A DNA stretch of 17,472 bases, from NCBI GenBank assembly GCA_905214895.1, contig CAJMNP010000007.1, forward strand, positions 1 through 17,472, written 5' to 3'. The notes beneath the pieces were generated by a model. It was not told where the DNA came from. It was given only the letters and a program-made list of their open reading frames with translations, and did no database searches. The stretch is from an uncultured bacterium. Lineage in GTDB: Bacteria > Actinomycetota > Coriobacteriia > Coriobacteriales > Coriobacteriaceae. The first letter of the stretch is position 1; every line of letters starts with the position of its first letter. This document shows positions 7,475 to 14,608 of this stretch, piece after piece. The translations under genes and the position numbers were made by a program.

Positions 7475-8884
7475 TTACTCGCCCAGCAGGCTCTTGGTGA
7501 TGGAAGCGGCGGCCTTCTTGCCGGCGCCCATCGCCAGAATGACCGTAGCGGCACCGGTGACGATGTCGCCGCCGGCCCAGATACGGGGATCGGTGGTCTG
7601 GCCGGTCTCCTCGTCGGCGACGATGTAGCCCCACTTGTTGAGCTCCATCTTGCCGCCGATCTTGGCAGCGAAGGGGTTGGCGTTGGTGCCGATAGCCGAG
7701 ATCGCGACGTCGCAGGGGATCTCCTCGATGGCGCCCTCGATGGGCACCGGGCGACGACGGCCGGACTCGTCGGGCTCGCCGAGCTCCATCTTCTGGACCT
7801 TGACGGCGCACACGGAGCCGTCCTCGCCAGCGACAAACTCGAGCGGGGAAACGAGCGGCAGAACCTCGACGCCCTCGGCCTTGGCATGGTGCAGCTCGGC
7901 GCGACGGCAGGGCATCTCGTCCTCGGTACGACGGTAGGCGATGATGGCATGCTCGGCGCCCAGGCGCTTGGCGGTACGGACGGCGTCCATAGCCACGTTG
8001 CCGCCACCAAAGACGACGACGTTCTTGCCGTGCTTGGTGGGGGTGTCGTACTCGGGGAACTTGTTGGCCTTCATCAGGTTCACGCGGGTGAGGTACTCGT
8101 TCGCGAAGAAGACGTTGGGCAGGTTCTCGCCGGGGACGTTGAGGAACTTGGGCAGGCCAGCGCCGGTCGCCACGTAGATGGCGTCGAAGCCCTGCTCGAA
8201 CAGCTCCTCGGCCGTGGCCATGTTGCCCACGACGGAGTTGTACTCAAACTTGACGCCCATGTCCTCCAGGCCGTCAATCTCGCGCTTGACGACTGCCTTG
8301 GGCAGACGGAACTCGGGGATGCCGTAGACCAGCACGCCGCCGCCGGTGAAGAATGCCTCAAAGACGGTGACGTCAAAGCCGTTGCGGGCGAGCTCGCCGG
8401 CGCAGGTGATGCCGGACGGGCCGGAGCCGACGACGGCGACCTTCTTGCCGTTCTTGGGGGCCATCTTGGGCGTGGAGGCGAGCTCGGGGCGGTCACCCAG
8501 GAAGCGCTCGAGCTGGCCGATGGCCACGGGCTCGGACTTCTTGCCACGGATGCACTTACCCTCGCACTGGTTCTCCTGCGGGCAGACGCGGCCGCAGATG
8601 GCGGGAAGCATGGAGTCCTCGCGGATGGTATCGAGAGCGCCGCCGAAGTCCTTCGCGCGGATCTGCTCGATAAAGCGGGGGATGTTGATGTTGACGGGGC
8701 AGCCCTCAACACAGAACGGCTTCTTGCAGTTGAGGCAGCGCTCGGCCTCGGCCAGCGCCATCTCCTCGGTGAAGCCCTTGTCGACGGGGCGGAAGTCGCA
8801 GGCGCGCTCGGCAGCCGGCTCCTCGTTATCGGGGGTGCGGGGCGACTTCATATCGGCAACGAAACGACCGTTAACTAGTGGCAT
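7475..8884 (-). CDS. nfnB: NfnB-type large subunit (GltD-like FAD/NAD(P) flavoprotein with two [4Fe-4S] clusters), 469 aa
   Basis: The protein has the layout of the GltD/NfnB family. An N-terminal iron-sulfur region carries C50-x2-C53-x4-C58-x3-C62 and C97-x3-C101-x5-C107-x3-C111, enough for two [4Fe-4S] clusters. A first dinucleotide fold has GSGPSG at 153-158, a second has GGGNVAMD at 293-300, and the C-terminal FAD-binding stretch is WAGGDIVTGA near 436-445. The start ATG overlaps the end of nfnA by 10 bp (translational coupling), with AGGAAAAGAG upstream. In NfnAB this subunit carries the bifurcating FAD and the NADP(H) and ferredoxin sites. Automatic annotation would often call it glutamate synthase small subunit, but no large subunit is adjacent, whereas a PyrK-like partner is. 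The Nfn assignment is therefore from gene pairing and remains unproven biochemically; a SudAB-type enzyme is the alternative. Confidence 0.87.
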   Translation of the reverse strand: MPLVNGRFVADMKSPRTPDNEEPAAERACDFRPVDKGFTEEMALAEAERCLNCKKPFCVEGCPVNINIPRFIEQIRAKDFGGALDTIREDSMLPAICGRVCPQENQCEGKCIRGKKSEPVAIGQLERFLGDRPELASTPKMAPKNGKKVAVVGSGPSGITCAGELARNGFDVTVFEAFFTGGGVLVYGIPEFRLPKAVVKREIDGLEDMGVKFEYNSVVGNMATAEELFEQGFDAIYVATGAGLPKFLNVPGENLPNVFFANEYLTRVNLMKANKFPEYDTPTKHGKNVVVFGGGNVAMDAVRTAKRLGAEHAIIAYRRTEDEMPCRRAELHHAKAEGVEVLPLVSPLEFVAGEDGSVCAVKVQKMELGEPDESGRRRPVPIEGAIEEIPCDVAISAIGTNANPFAAKIGGKMELNKWGYIVADEETGQTTDPRIWAGGDIVTGAATVILAMGAGKKAAASITKSLLGE

Positions 8885-9714
8885 GCGCAGCTCTTTTCCT
8901 CATAGGCCTTGAGGGACGCGCCCTCTTCGGAACGGTAAGCGGCCTGGCGGGCACGAAGGTCATCCCAGTCGACCAGGGTGGCATCGAAGTCGGGGCCGTC
9001 GACGCAAGCGAACTTGGTCACGCCGCCCACCTCGACGCGGCAGCAGCCGCACATGCCGGTGCCGTCAACCATGATGGGGTTGAGCGACGCGGTGATGGGG
9101 GTGTCGTACTTCTGGGCGGTGAGGGTCGAGAACTTCATCATCGGAACGGGGCCGACGCAGAAGACCTGGCTCACGGCCTTGTCCTGCAGCAGGCGCTCCA
9201 GCGGAGCGGTGACAACGCCCTGCTCGCCGTAGGAGCCGTCGTCAGTGGTGATGTGGATGTGGTCCTCGTCGAGGAGCTCGCGGAACTGGTCCTCCATGAG
9301 CAGGAGGTCCTTGGTGCGGGCGCCCATGATGGCGTGCACCTCGTGGCCGGTCTCGACCAGGTGCCTGGCGACCGGGAAGGCAATTGCCAGGCCGACGCCG
9401 CCGCCAATGACGGCGCAGGGGCCCTCGGCCATCTCGGTGGGAACTCCCAGCGGGCCCACGACGTCGCGCAGCGACTCGCCGGCCTCGTAGGTGGAAAGCA
9501 TCTCGGTGGTCTTGCCGATCACCATGAAGATGAACTCGACCCAGCCCTCGTCACCGTTCCAGCCGGCCAGAGTAAACGGGACGCGCTCGCCCGTCTCGTT
9601 GGCGCGGACCATGAGGAACTGTCCAGCGTGCGCATGCTTGGCGATTGCGGGCGCCTCGATGCGGAACTTGAACACCTTCTCAGAGAACTGCGTCTTCTCC
9701 AGGATCTTATACAT
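8875..9714 (-). CDS. nfnA: NfnA-type small subunit (PyrK-like FAD/[2Fe-2S]/NAD-binding protein), 279 aa
   Basis: This belongs to the ferredoxin-reductase superfamily. The FAD-binding beta barrel has RVPFTLAG at 44-51, an NAD-binding fold has the Gly-rich AVIGGGVGLAIAF near residue 100, and a C-terminal [2Fe-2S] loop follows. In PyrK that loop has four cysteines spaced C-x4-C-x2-C-x11-C. Here the pattern is D217-x4-C222-x2-C225-x11-C237, so Asp replaces the first Cys. An Asp ligand is the reported peculiarity of NfnA, which favours Nfn over a dihydroorotate dehydrogenase subunit; no pyrD is adjacent. The start ATG 9714 has GAGAGGGG a few bases upstream. It is the first gene of the pair and should bind NAD(H), passing electrons to NfnB. 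The tail KSCACH adds two unexplained cysteines. Confidence 0.87.
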   Translation of the reverse strand: MYKILEKTQFSEKVFKFRIEAPAIAKHAHAGQFLMVRANETGERVPFTLAGWNGDEGWVEFIFMVIGKTTEMLSTYEAGESLRDVVGPLGVPTEMAEGPCAVIGGGVGLAIAFPVARHLVETGHEVHAIMGARTKDLLLMEDQFRELLDEDHIHITTDDGSYGEQGVVTAPLERLLQDKAVSQVFCVGPVPMMKFSTLTAQKYDTPITASLNPIMVDGTGMCGCCRVEVGGVTKFACVDGPDFDATLVDWDDLRARQAAYRSEEGASLKAYEEKSCACH

Positions 9715-9780
9715 AGAACCCCTCTCTTGTTAGGGCTGCCGAACCGTGCCTCCACGGAAATGGACGGTAGCCCGAATAAA

Positions 9781-9815
9781 ACCGTACGCGCACAGGCGTT
9801 GTGCAGACATACGGT
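9781..9815 (-). promoter_or_regulatory. 5' leader hairpin of nfnA
   Basis: ACCGTA (9781-9786) pairs with TACGGT (9810-9815), and inside it GCACA pairs with TGTGC around GGCGT. On the minus strand the hairpin is followed by TTTTATT, which resembles a terminator, and it begins about where transcription from the TATAAT at 9820-9825 should start. It could be a 5'-end stabiliser or an attenuator. There is no experimental support in the sequence. Confidence 0.45.
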
Positions 9816-9819
9816 GCAA

Positions 9820-9825
9820 ATTATA
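9820..9825 (-). promoter_or_regulatory. Candidate -10 box for nfnA-nfnB
   Basis: On the minus strand this is a perfect TATAAT, about 105 bp before the nfnA start codon. The hexamer 17 bp upstream (CATAAA) is a poor -35 match, so the promoter may need an activator or the match may be chance. Confidence 0.45.
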
Positions 9826-9874
9826 CCCTCATGGACATGCTGTTTATGTGTCTCTTCGGCGGTTGGGAAAAGTG

Positions 9875-9915
9875 ACCTGCCAAAAAGGGACAGGTTTATT
9901 TTGGCAGGTTTTATC
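9875..9915. repeat. Palindromic intergenic element 3, left member of a 30-bp inverted pair
   Basis: Locally, ACCTGCCAAAA (9875-9885) pairs with TTTTGGCAGGT (9899-9909) around a loop holding AGGGACAGG, the complement of the CCTGTCCC core of elements 1 and 2. On a larger scale, 9886-9915 is the exact reverse complement of 10035-10064 over 30 bp. Confidence 0.8.
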
Positions 9916-9927
9916 AGGCAAAACGGC

Positions 9928-9969
9928 AAAGGGGGCCGGCCTCGGGTTGTGATGAGGCCGGCCCCCTTT
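9928..9969 (-). terminator. Strong terminator downstream of pth
   Basis: A perfect 16-bp stem pairs 9928-9943 with 9954-9969 (core GGGGGCCGGCCTC) around a 10-nt loop. On the minus strand it is followed by TTTGCCGTTTT, and on the plus strand by one extra T, so it should mainly end pth transcription before the nfn operon. It lies between the two inverted copies of the palindromic element. Confidence 0.75.
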
Positions 9970-10034
9970 TGGGGTGTTATGCGTGTATGGCAGTGCGGGG
10001 TTTATTGCGATGCGGCCACCGTGGAGTTTCCGCA

Positions 10035-10075
10035 GATAAAACCTGCCAAAATAAACCTGTCCCTAAACGGTAGGT
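10035..10075. repeat. Palindromic intergenic element 4, right member of the inverted pair
   Basis: Positions 10035-10064 match the reverse complement of 9886-9915 exactly. The outer arm has decayed: ACCTGCC at 10041-10047 can pair with GGTAGGT at 10069-10075 only with a G-T wobble, and the AAAA part has no partner. The element ends one base before the pth stop codon, so it abuts the coding region. Confidence 0.75.
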
Positions 10076-10076
10076 T

Positions 10077-10706
10077 TTAGTGCTTGCCGTTGGCGGAGGC
10101 GGCGCCGTTGACGTGGTCGCGGGCATAGATCACGCCGTGCACGATGGCCAGGCCGGCGGCGTCGGCGGCGCGGGCGCAGGTGTCCTGGAAGTCATCGGCC
10201 TCGCGGGCACGCAGCTGTTTGAGCACATAGTCTGCCACGGCCATCTTGCCGGGAGGGTTGCCGATGCCGGTGCGGATACGGCTAAAGTCGCGGCTGCCCA
10301 TCTTGTCGATGATGGAGCGCAGGCCGTTGTGACCGGCATGGCCTCCGCCCACCTTGACGCGCACGTCACCGGCGGGAATGTCGAGCTCATCGTGGATGAC
10401 GAGCAGCTCCTCGGCCTTGATTTTGTACTCGCGGCAGAGCTTGGAGATGGGTCCGCCCGAGGTGTTCATGTACGACTGCGGCTTGACCAGTACAATCTGG
10501 CGCTTACCGCCCTCTTCCTCGGGATCGTTGATGTTGATGAGCGCGACCTCGGCGCCTGCCTGATTTTTCCAGTACGTGACGCCGGCCTGACGGGCCAGCT
10601 CGTCGATCGCCTTAAAGCCGGCGTTGTGGCGGGTCTCGGCATATTCCTCGCCAGGGTTGCCAAGCCCGGCAACCATGCGAATCTTAAGCGGCTGTGCAGC
10701 TGCCAT
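10077..10706 (-). CDS. pth: Peptidyl-tRNA hydrolase, 209 aa
   Basis: The enzyme frees tRNA from peptidyl-tRNAs dropped by ribosomes, in the cytoplasm. Family landmarks are all present: GLGNPG with N17, the catalytic His in TRHNAG (H27), PQSYMNTSG, HDELDIPAG with D106, and GGGHAGHNGL with N127. Length is normal for the family. ATG 10706 is preferred over an in-frame ATG seven codons upstream (10727), because GGAAGGA lies 6-7 nt before it and no ribosome site precedes the other. A TATTAT hexamer at 10726-10731 (minus strand) is a weak candidate -10. The gene lies downstream of prs on the same strand, 225 bp away across a strong hairpin, so it may have its own promoter. The last few codons (NGAASANGKH) form a loose tail. 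Confidence 0.96.
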   Translation of the reverse strand: MAAAQPLKIRMVAGLGNPGEEYAETRHNAGFKAIDELARQAGVTYWKNQAGAEVALININDPEEEGGKRQIVLVKPQSYMNTSGGPISKLCREYKIKAEELLVIHDELDIPAGDVRVKVGGGHAGHNGLRSIIDKMGSRDFSRIRTGIGNPPGKMAVADYVLKQLRAREADDFQDTCARAADAAGLAIVHGVIYARDHVNGAASANGKH

Positions 10707-10826
10707 ATTTGTCCTTCCGTTACACATAATAGTTTAATCAACGACAAAGGCTACCACGCCCGCCGAAGGCGAGACTTCGTTTCAGCGAAATCCCACCAGA
10801 CAAAAGCGCGGCCGCGGCAGAGCGAG

Positions 10827-10902
10827 CCGTCGGAACAGAAGAAACCCCCGCGCGACCTTTGCGAAGTAAGGGGGAGCGCGGGGGTTTCTTCTGTTCCGAC
10901 GG
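10827..10902 (-). terminator. 27-bp perfect hairpin between prs and pth
   Basis: 10827-10853 and 10876-10902 are perfect reverse complements over 27 bp, with a 22-nt loop. The inner stem is the GC-rich CCCCCGCGC/GCGCGGGGG and the outer part contains GGAACAGAAGAAA. Read on the minus strand, the descending arm contains TTTCTTCTG after the GC block, so an internal GC stem followed by a U-rich stretch could end prs transcription. The extra length is more than a terminator needs and suggests a repeat element. Confidence 0.6.
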
Positions 10903-10931
10903 CGAAGCGCCGGGTTGCAAGGACGATGCGA

Positions 10932-11918
10932 CTACAGCGCGAAGTCGCCGCCGACGAGCGTGGAGACGGGCTCCTCGTGGTAAACGGCGGAGATGGCCTG
11001 AGCGAATTCCTCGGCGACCGAGATGGTCTTGATTTTGCCGCCGACCTCGACGGGGATGGCGTCGGTGACGACGCACTCGACGATGGGGGCGTCGTTCAGA
11101 CGCTCGATGGCCGGACCGGAGAAGATGCCGTGGGTGGCGCAGACGTAGATGTCGCCAGCGCCCATAGCCTTGAGCTCCTTGACGTTGGCGCACAGGGTGC
11201 CAGCGGTGTCGATCATGTCGTCGTTGATGATGCAGGTCTTGCCCTTGATGTCACCGATGATGCCCATGACCTCGGCGGCGTTGTGGCGCGGACGACCCTT
11301 GTGGGCGATGGCCAGGTCGCAGCCGAGCATGTCGGACAGCTTCTTGGCGGCCTTGGCGCGGCCCACATCGGGGGAGACGACAACCAGGTTGTCGGTGTCG
11401 AAGTGCATGTCGTTGTAGTACTGGCCAAACAGCGGCAGTGCGGACAGGTGGTTAACCGGGATATCGAAGAAGCCCTGGATCTGACCCTGGTGCAGGTCGA
11501 GGGTGATGATGCGGTTGACGCCGGCACGCTCGAGCAGGTTGGCGACGAGGCGGGCGGTGATGGGCTCGCGCGGGCCGGCCTTGCGGTCCTGGCGGGCATA
11601 GCCGTAGTGGGTGATAACGGCGGTGATGGAGCGGGCGGATGCACGCTTGGCAGCGTCGGTGGCGATGAGCAGCTCCATGAGCATATCGTTGACGTTGCCG
11701 CCGGCCACGGACTGAATCAGGAAGACGTCGGCGCCGCGGACGGTTTCGTCGTAGCGGGCGTAAATCTCACCATTGGCGAACTGCTTTAGCGTAAGGCCCG
11801 AAAGCTCGACCCCAAGGTACTCAGCAATCTTCTGAGCGAGGGGACGGTTGGAGGAACCGGAATACACGCGGATGGACTTGCGCATATTCTCCGACTTCTC
11901 GGGATCATTAATCGGCAT
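10932..11918 (-). CDS. prs: Ribose-phosphate pyrophosphokinase (PRPP synthetase), 328 aa
   Basis: The enzyme converts ribose-5-phosphate and ATP to PRPP for nucleotide, His and Trp synthesis. Visible motifs are the N-terminal IRVYSGSSNRPLAQKIA, the ATP-contact region THYGYARQDRK (103-113), DLHQGQIQGFF (141-151), the flexible catalytic loop HKGRPRHN with K207 and R209, and the PRPP-binding loop IINDDMIDTAGT (230-241). Start ATG 11918 has AAGGAG with good spacing. A second Met at codon 12 has a GGAG too close to it, so the longer form is preferred; its extra 11 residues make it slightly longer than the usual 310-320. It lies between glmU and pth on the same strand; glmU next to prs is a common bacterial arrangement linking wall precursor and nucleotide supply. 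Confidence 0.97.
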   Translation of the reverse strand: MPINDPEKSENMRKSIRVYSGSSNRPLAQKIAEYLGVELSGLTLKQFANGEIYARYDETVRGADVFLIQSVAGGNVNDMLMELLIATDAAKRASARSITAVITHYGYARQDRKAGPREPITARLVANLLERAGVNRIITLDLHQGQIQGFFDIPVNHLSALPLFGQYYNDMHFDTDNLVVVSPDVGRAKAAKKLSDMLGCDLAIAHKGRPRHNAAEVMGIIGDIKGKTCIINDDMIDTAGTLCANVKELKAMGAGDIYVCATHGIFSGPAIERLNDAPIVECVVTDAIPVEVGGKIKTISVAEEFAQAISAVYHEEPVSTLVGGDFAL

Positions 11919-11962
11919 TACCCTTCTCCTTTATATCGAATGCCATATAGATGCCTTGTTGC

Positions 11963-11990
11963 ATTGTAACCGCGCGGCGGGGTTTATCGA
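11963..11990 (-). promoter_or_regulatory. Candidate promoter for prs
   Basis: On the minus strand, TCGATA (11990-11985) and TACAAT (11968-11963) are 16 bp apart, matching the -35 and -10 consensus at 4 and 5 of 6 positions. This gives a leader of about 40 bases before the prs start. It is a match by eye only. Confidence 0.35.
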
Positions 11991-12059
11991 GTCTTGATAA
12001 CGTCTTTACCGTCAACGGACACGAACCGACCACTCATCCGGTTGCGCAGGTCACAATAG

Positions 12060-12093
12060 AAAAAGGAGCCGTCCCCATGGAACAGCTCCTTTT
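12060..12093 (-). terminator. Intrinsic terminator of glmU
   Basis: AAAAGGAGC (12061-12069) and GCTCCTTTT (12085-12093) form a 9-bp stem, with partial extra pairing of GTCC and GGAAC inside the loop. On the minus strand it ends in TTTTTC and sits 15 bp past the glmU stop codon. Confidence 0.85.
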
Positions 12094-12108
12094 GTGCTTG
12101 GTAAAACG

Positions 12109-13521
12109 TTATACCTCGTCGTCCTCGTGCAGGCGGCGGCGATAATCGGCGGCCCAGCCCTCAATATTTACCTGACGGGCGCGGCCCAGACCGAGTGCGT
12201 CGGCCGGGACCGGCTCGGTGATGACGGAGCCGGCGGCCACGAGCGCGCCGTCGCCGATCTGGGCGGGCGCGACCATCATGGTGTCGGAGCCAATGAAGGC
12301 GTCCTTGCCGATGACGGTCTTGTGCTTGTGCACGCCGTCGTAGTTGCAGGTGATGGAGCCCGCGCCCACGTTGACGCCGGAGCCCATGGTGGTGTCGCCG
12401 ATGTAGGACAGGTGCGGCACCTTGGAGCCCTCGCCGATCGTGGACTTCTTGATCTCCACGTGCGTGCCGGCCTTGGATCCGTCGAGCATGTGGGTGCCCG
12501 GGCGCAGGTAGGCGCGCGGGCCGCAGTCGACGCCGTTCTCGATGACGGCCTCGATGGCGATGGTCTCATCGATGGTGCAGCCGCTGCCGACGGTGGTGTC
12601 GGTGAGACGGCTGTTGGGGCCGAGCTGGCACTCCTCGCCCACGGTGACGTGGCCGATCAGGTGCGTCTGCGGCCACACGATGGTGTCGCGGCCGATGGTG
12701 GCGTCGGGGCCGATCCAGGCCTGCGTGGGGTCGATGAAGGTAACGCCCTCGGCCATCCAGTGCTCGTTGATGCGGTCGCGCGCGATGGCGGTGAGCTGTG
12801 CGAGCTGGATGCGGCTGTTGACGCCCAGGCCGTCGCGGTAGTCGTCGCAGTGGAAGATGGAGACAGCCTGGCCGTGGCCTTTGAGGATCTCGAGCATGTC
12901 GGGCAGGTAGTACTCGGATTGCGCGTTGTCGTTGCCGATCTCGTTAATGTGGGCGGCGAGCTGCGCGCCGTCAAAGGCGTAGCAGCCGGCGTTGCACTCC
13001 AGCAGCGTGGCGGCCTGCTCGGGCGTGCAGTCCTTCTGCTCGATGATGCGCTCGATCTGACCATCGGCGCCCAGCTTGATGCGGCCGTAGCCGAAAGGAT
13101 CGGGCGGGGTCATGGTCATGACGGTGCAGGCGAGCTCGCCGGTGGCGACGGTTTGCGCGAACTTGGCGACGGTGTCGGCGGTGATGAGCGGCAGGTCGCC
13201 GTTGAGCACGACGACCGGGCCTTGCGTGATGGCGCAGGCCTCGAGTGCGACCTTCACGGCGTGGCCGGTGCCCAGGCGCTCGGTCTGCTCAACGCACTCG
13301 ACCTTGGTGGCACTGTTGGCGTAGGCGCCGTCGATGAGGCCGCGCATCTCGTCGGCGTGACTGCCGATGACGACCACGACGCGGCTGCAGCCGGCCTTGA
13401 TGGTAGCGTCGACGATCCACTGGACCATGGGCTTACCCAGGATCTTGTGCGAAACCTTGCAGTGGTTCGACTTCATGCGGGTGCCCTCGCCGGCAGCGAG
13501 GATAATTGCGGTTGCGTCCAT
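12109..13521 (-). CDS. glmU: Bifunctional GlmU: GlcNAc-1-P uridyltransferase / GlcN-1-P acetyltransferase, 470 aa
   Basis: GlmU makes UDP-GlcNAc for peptidoglycan in two steps. The N-terminal uridyltransferase half shows LAAGEGTRMKS (8-18), EQTERLGTGHA (78-88), the metal-binding Asp in LNGDLPL (D109), and LECNAG (N177). The C-terminal half is a left-handed beta-helix of hexapeptide repeats from about 265. It holds the acetyltransferase residues: YLRPGTH (338-344), the catalytic His in KVPHLSYIGD (H370, equivalent to E. coli H363), and NYDG (393-396). Start ATG 13521 is chosen because AGGAG lies about 6 nt upstream and the protein then begins with the pyrophosphorylase strand. The frame stays open a further 70 codons, but that basic stretch has no family resemblance. 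Length is close to the usual 450-470. Confidence 0.97.
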   Translation of the reverse strand: MDATAIILAAGEGTRMKSNHCKVSHKILGKPMVQWIVDATIKAGCSRVVVVIGSHADEMRGLIDGAYANSATKVECVEQTERLGTGHAVKVALEACAITQGPVVVLNGDLPLITADTVAKFAQTVATGELACTVMTMTPPDPFGYGRIKLGADGQIERIIEQKDCTPEQAATLLECNAGCYAFDGAQLAAHINEIGNDNAQSEYYLPDMLEILKGHGQAVSIFHCDDYRDGLGVNSRIQLAQLTAIARDRINEHWMAEGVTFIDPTQAWIGPDATIGRDTIVWPQTHLIGHVTVGEECQLGPNSRLTDTTVGSGCTIDETIAIEAVIENGVDCGPRAYLRPGTHMLDGSKAGTHVEIKKSTIGEGSKVPHLSYIGDTTMGSGVNVGAGSITCNYDGVHKHKTVIGKDAFIGSDTMMVAPAQIGDGALVAAGSVITEPVPADALGLGRARQVNIEGWAADYRRRLHEDDEV

Positions 13522-13553
13522 GTGATCTCCTGTTACGTTATAGAGACGTGTGT

Positions 13554-13581
13554 TTGGAAACGATACACGGCGCAATATGAT
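13554..13581 (+). promoter_or_regulatory. Candidate promoter for the ECF operon
   Basis: TTGGAA (13554-13559) and TATGAT (13576-13581) are 16 bp apart, matching -35 and -10 at 4 and 5 positions. They lie in the 193-bp gap shared with divergent glmU. The leader to the preferred start would be about 125 bases. I see no cobalamin, TPP or FMN riboswitch core in it. Confidence 0.35.
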
Positions 13582-13714
13582 ACCGCAGGCATATGATGAG
13601 CGCGTAACGATTGGTTTGCGGCGGTTGAGGCTTGCGCCGCCGGTGCGGCGTTTGCGCTGCTTGCGGGCGGCGTTGGCGGTGCTGCGGAGCTGTCGTTTGA
13701 GCGAGGGGACGGGG

Positions 13715-14608
13715 GTGCCCGTGGACAACATACGAGAGGAGTTTGGCGGCGAGCCCGTCGCGGCATTCTCGATGTCGCATCCGGCTGTGCCGGCACTCTA
13801 TATAGTGCTGACGCTGGGGCTCACTATGTTCTCGATGCAGCCGGTGCTGATTGCGCTGTCACTTGCGGGCGGGCTGGCGTATGGATTTGCGACGCGTGGG
13901 GCTGCCCGCACGTTGGGCGCGCTTCGCTGGCAGCTGCCGGTGATTTTGATCATTGCACTGGTCAACCCGCTGTTTAGCGCCTCGGGCTCGACGGAGCTGT
14001 TCCGTATTGGCATGCGCGCGGTGTATCTGGAGAGCATGGTATACGGCCTGTGCATGGGCGGGCTGTTTGTGGCGAGCATGCTGTGGTTTGAGGCGGCGGT
14101 GTCGATGCTCGAATACGACAAGGTGCTCGCGCTTTTGGGTAACGCCGCGCCGGTGATCGCGCTCATGATCTCGATGTGCATGAGGCTTGTTCCGCAGTTT
14201 TTGCGCCGCGGCCGCACGGTACTGGCGGTGCAGGATGCGATTGATGTGCCGGGCCGCGCGCCGGCCGACCCCGTGCGCTCGCGCCTGCGGGCGTCGAGCG
14301 TGTTGATGGGCTGGGGCATGGAAGATTCGCTGGAGCGTGCGGACGCGATGCGCTCGCGCGGGTGGGGTGCCGCGACGCGTCGTACGACGTATGCGAGGTA
14401 TCGACTGGGGCGCAGCGACATTGCCGCGCTGCTTGGGCTTGCGTTGTTTGGCGTGGCCACGGCGGCAGTGGCGTGGACCGCGACGACGCAGTATTCGTTT
14501 TATCCGCAGCTCTCGGTGCCGGCGCCGTGGCCGGGCTATGTCGTGTACGCTGCCTGGATGGTGCTGCCCTGCGCGTTGCATGCGATTGATGAGAAGAGGT
14601 TTGGCTGA
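13715..14608 (+). CDS. ecfT: ECF transporter transmembrane component (EcfT), about 297 aa
   Basis: EcfT is the membrane scaffold that couples ATPase subunits to a substrate-binding S subunit. The protein has several hydrophobic segments (starting SHPAVPALYIVLTLGLTMF), then a long cytoplasmic region with the coupling-helix motif ERADAMRSRGWG, the family hallmark with its Arg residues flanked by small residues, and a final pair of membrane helices. Its stop overlaps the ATG of the ATPase gene by one base (TGATG), so they are translationally linked. The start is uncertain: GTG 13715 has AGGGG 6 nt upstream. GTG 13721 and ATG 13772 (giving 278 aa, nearer the usual 250-270) are alternatives. The frame is open back to 13550, but that part is Arg-rich and unlike EcfT. 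Confidence 0.88.
   Translation: MPVDNIREEFGGEPVAAFSMSHPAVPALYIVLTLGLTMFSMQPVLIALSLAGGLAYGFATRGAARTLGALRWQLPVILIIALVNPLFSASGSTELFRIGMRAVYLESMVYGLCMGGLFVASMLWFEAAVSMLEYDKVLALLGNAAPVIALMISMCMRLVPQFLRRGRTVLAVQDAIDVPGRAPADPVRSRLRASSVLMGWGMEDSLERADAMRSRGWGAATRRTTYARYRLGRSDIAALLGLALFGVATAAVAWTATTQYSFYPQLSVPAPWPGYVVYAAWMVLPCALHAIDEKRFG

Noticed and set aside
7475..8884. Glutamate synthase small subunit (gltD)
   Set aside because: The sequence family overlaps, but there is no large subunit nearby and the gene overlaps an NfnA-like partner, so NfnB is the better reading.
7886..10080. Long plus-strand frames opposite nfnB and nfnA
   Set aside because: They are shadows of the nfn genes, whose cysteine and nucleotide-binding motifs are clear on the minus strand.
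10080..11789. Long plus-strand frame opposite pth and prs
   Set aside because: Its Gly/Asp/Val/His-rich translation is the antisense of conserved motifs in prs and pth and crosses the intergenic hairpin. It is not credible as a protein.
12094..13596. 500-codon plus-strand frame opposite glmU
   Set aside because: It covers the whole of glmU in antisense, has low-complexity composition, and starts inside the glmU terminator.
13522..13714. Riboswitch in the leader of the ECF operon, or an extended N-terminus for EcfT or GlmU
   Set aside because: No conserved riboswitch core was recognisable. The open frames across this gap are Arg-rich and match neither family, and good ribosome sites lie further in.
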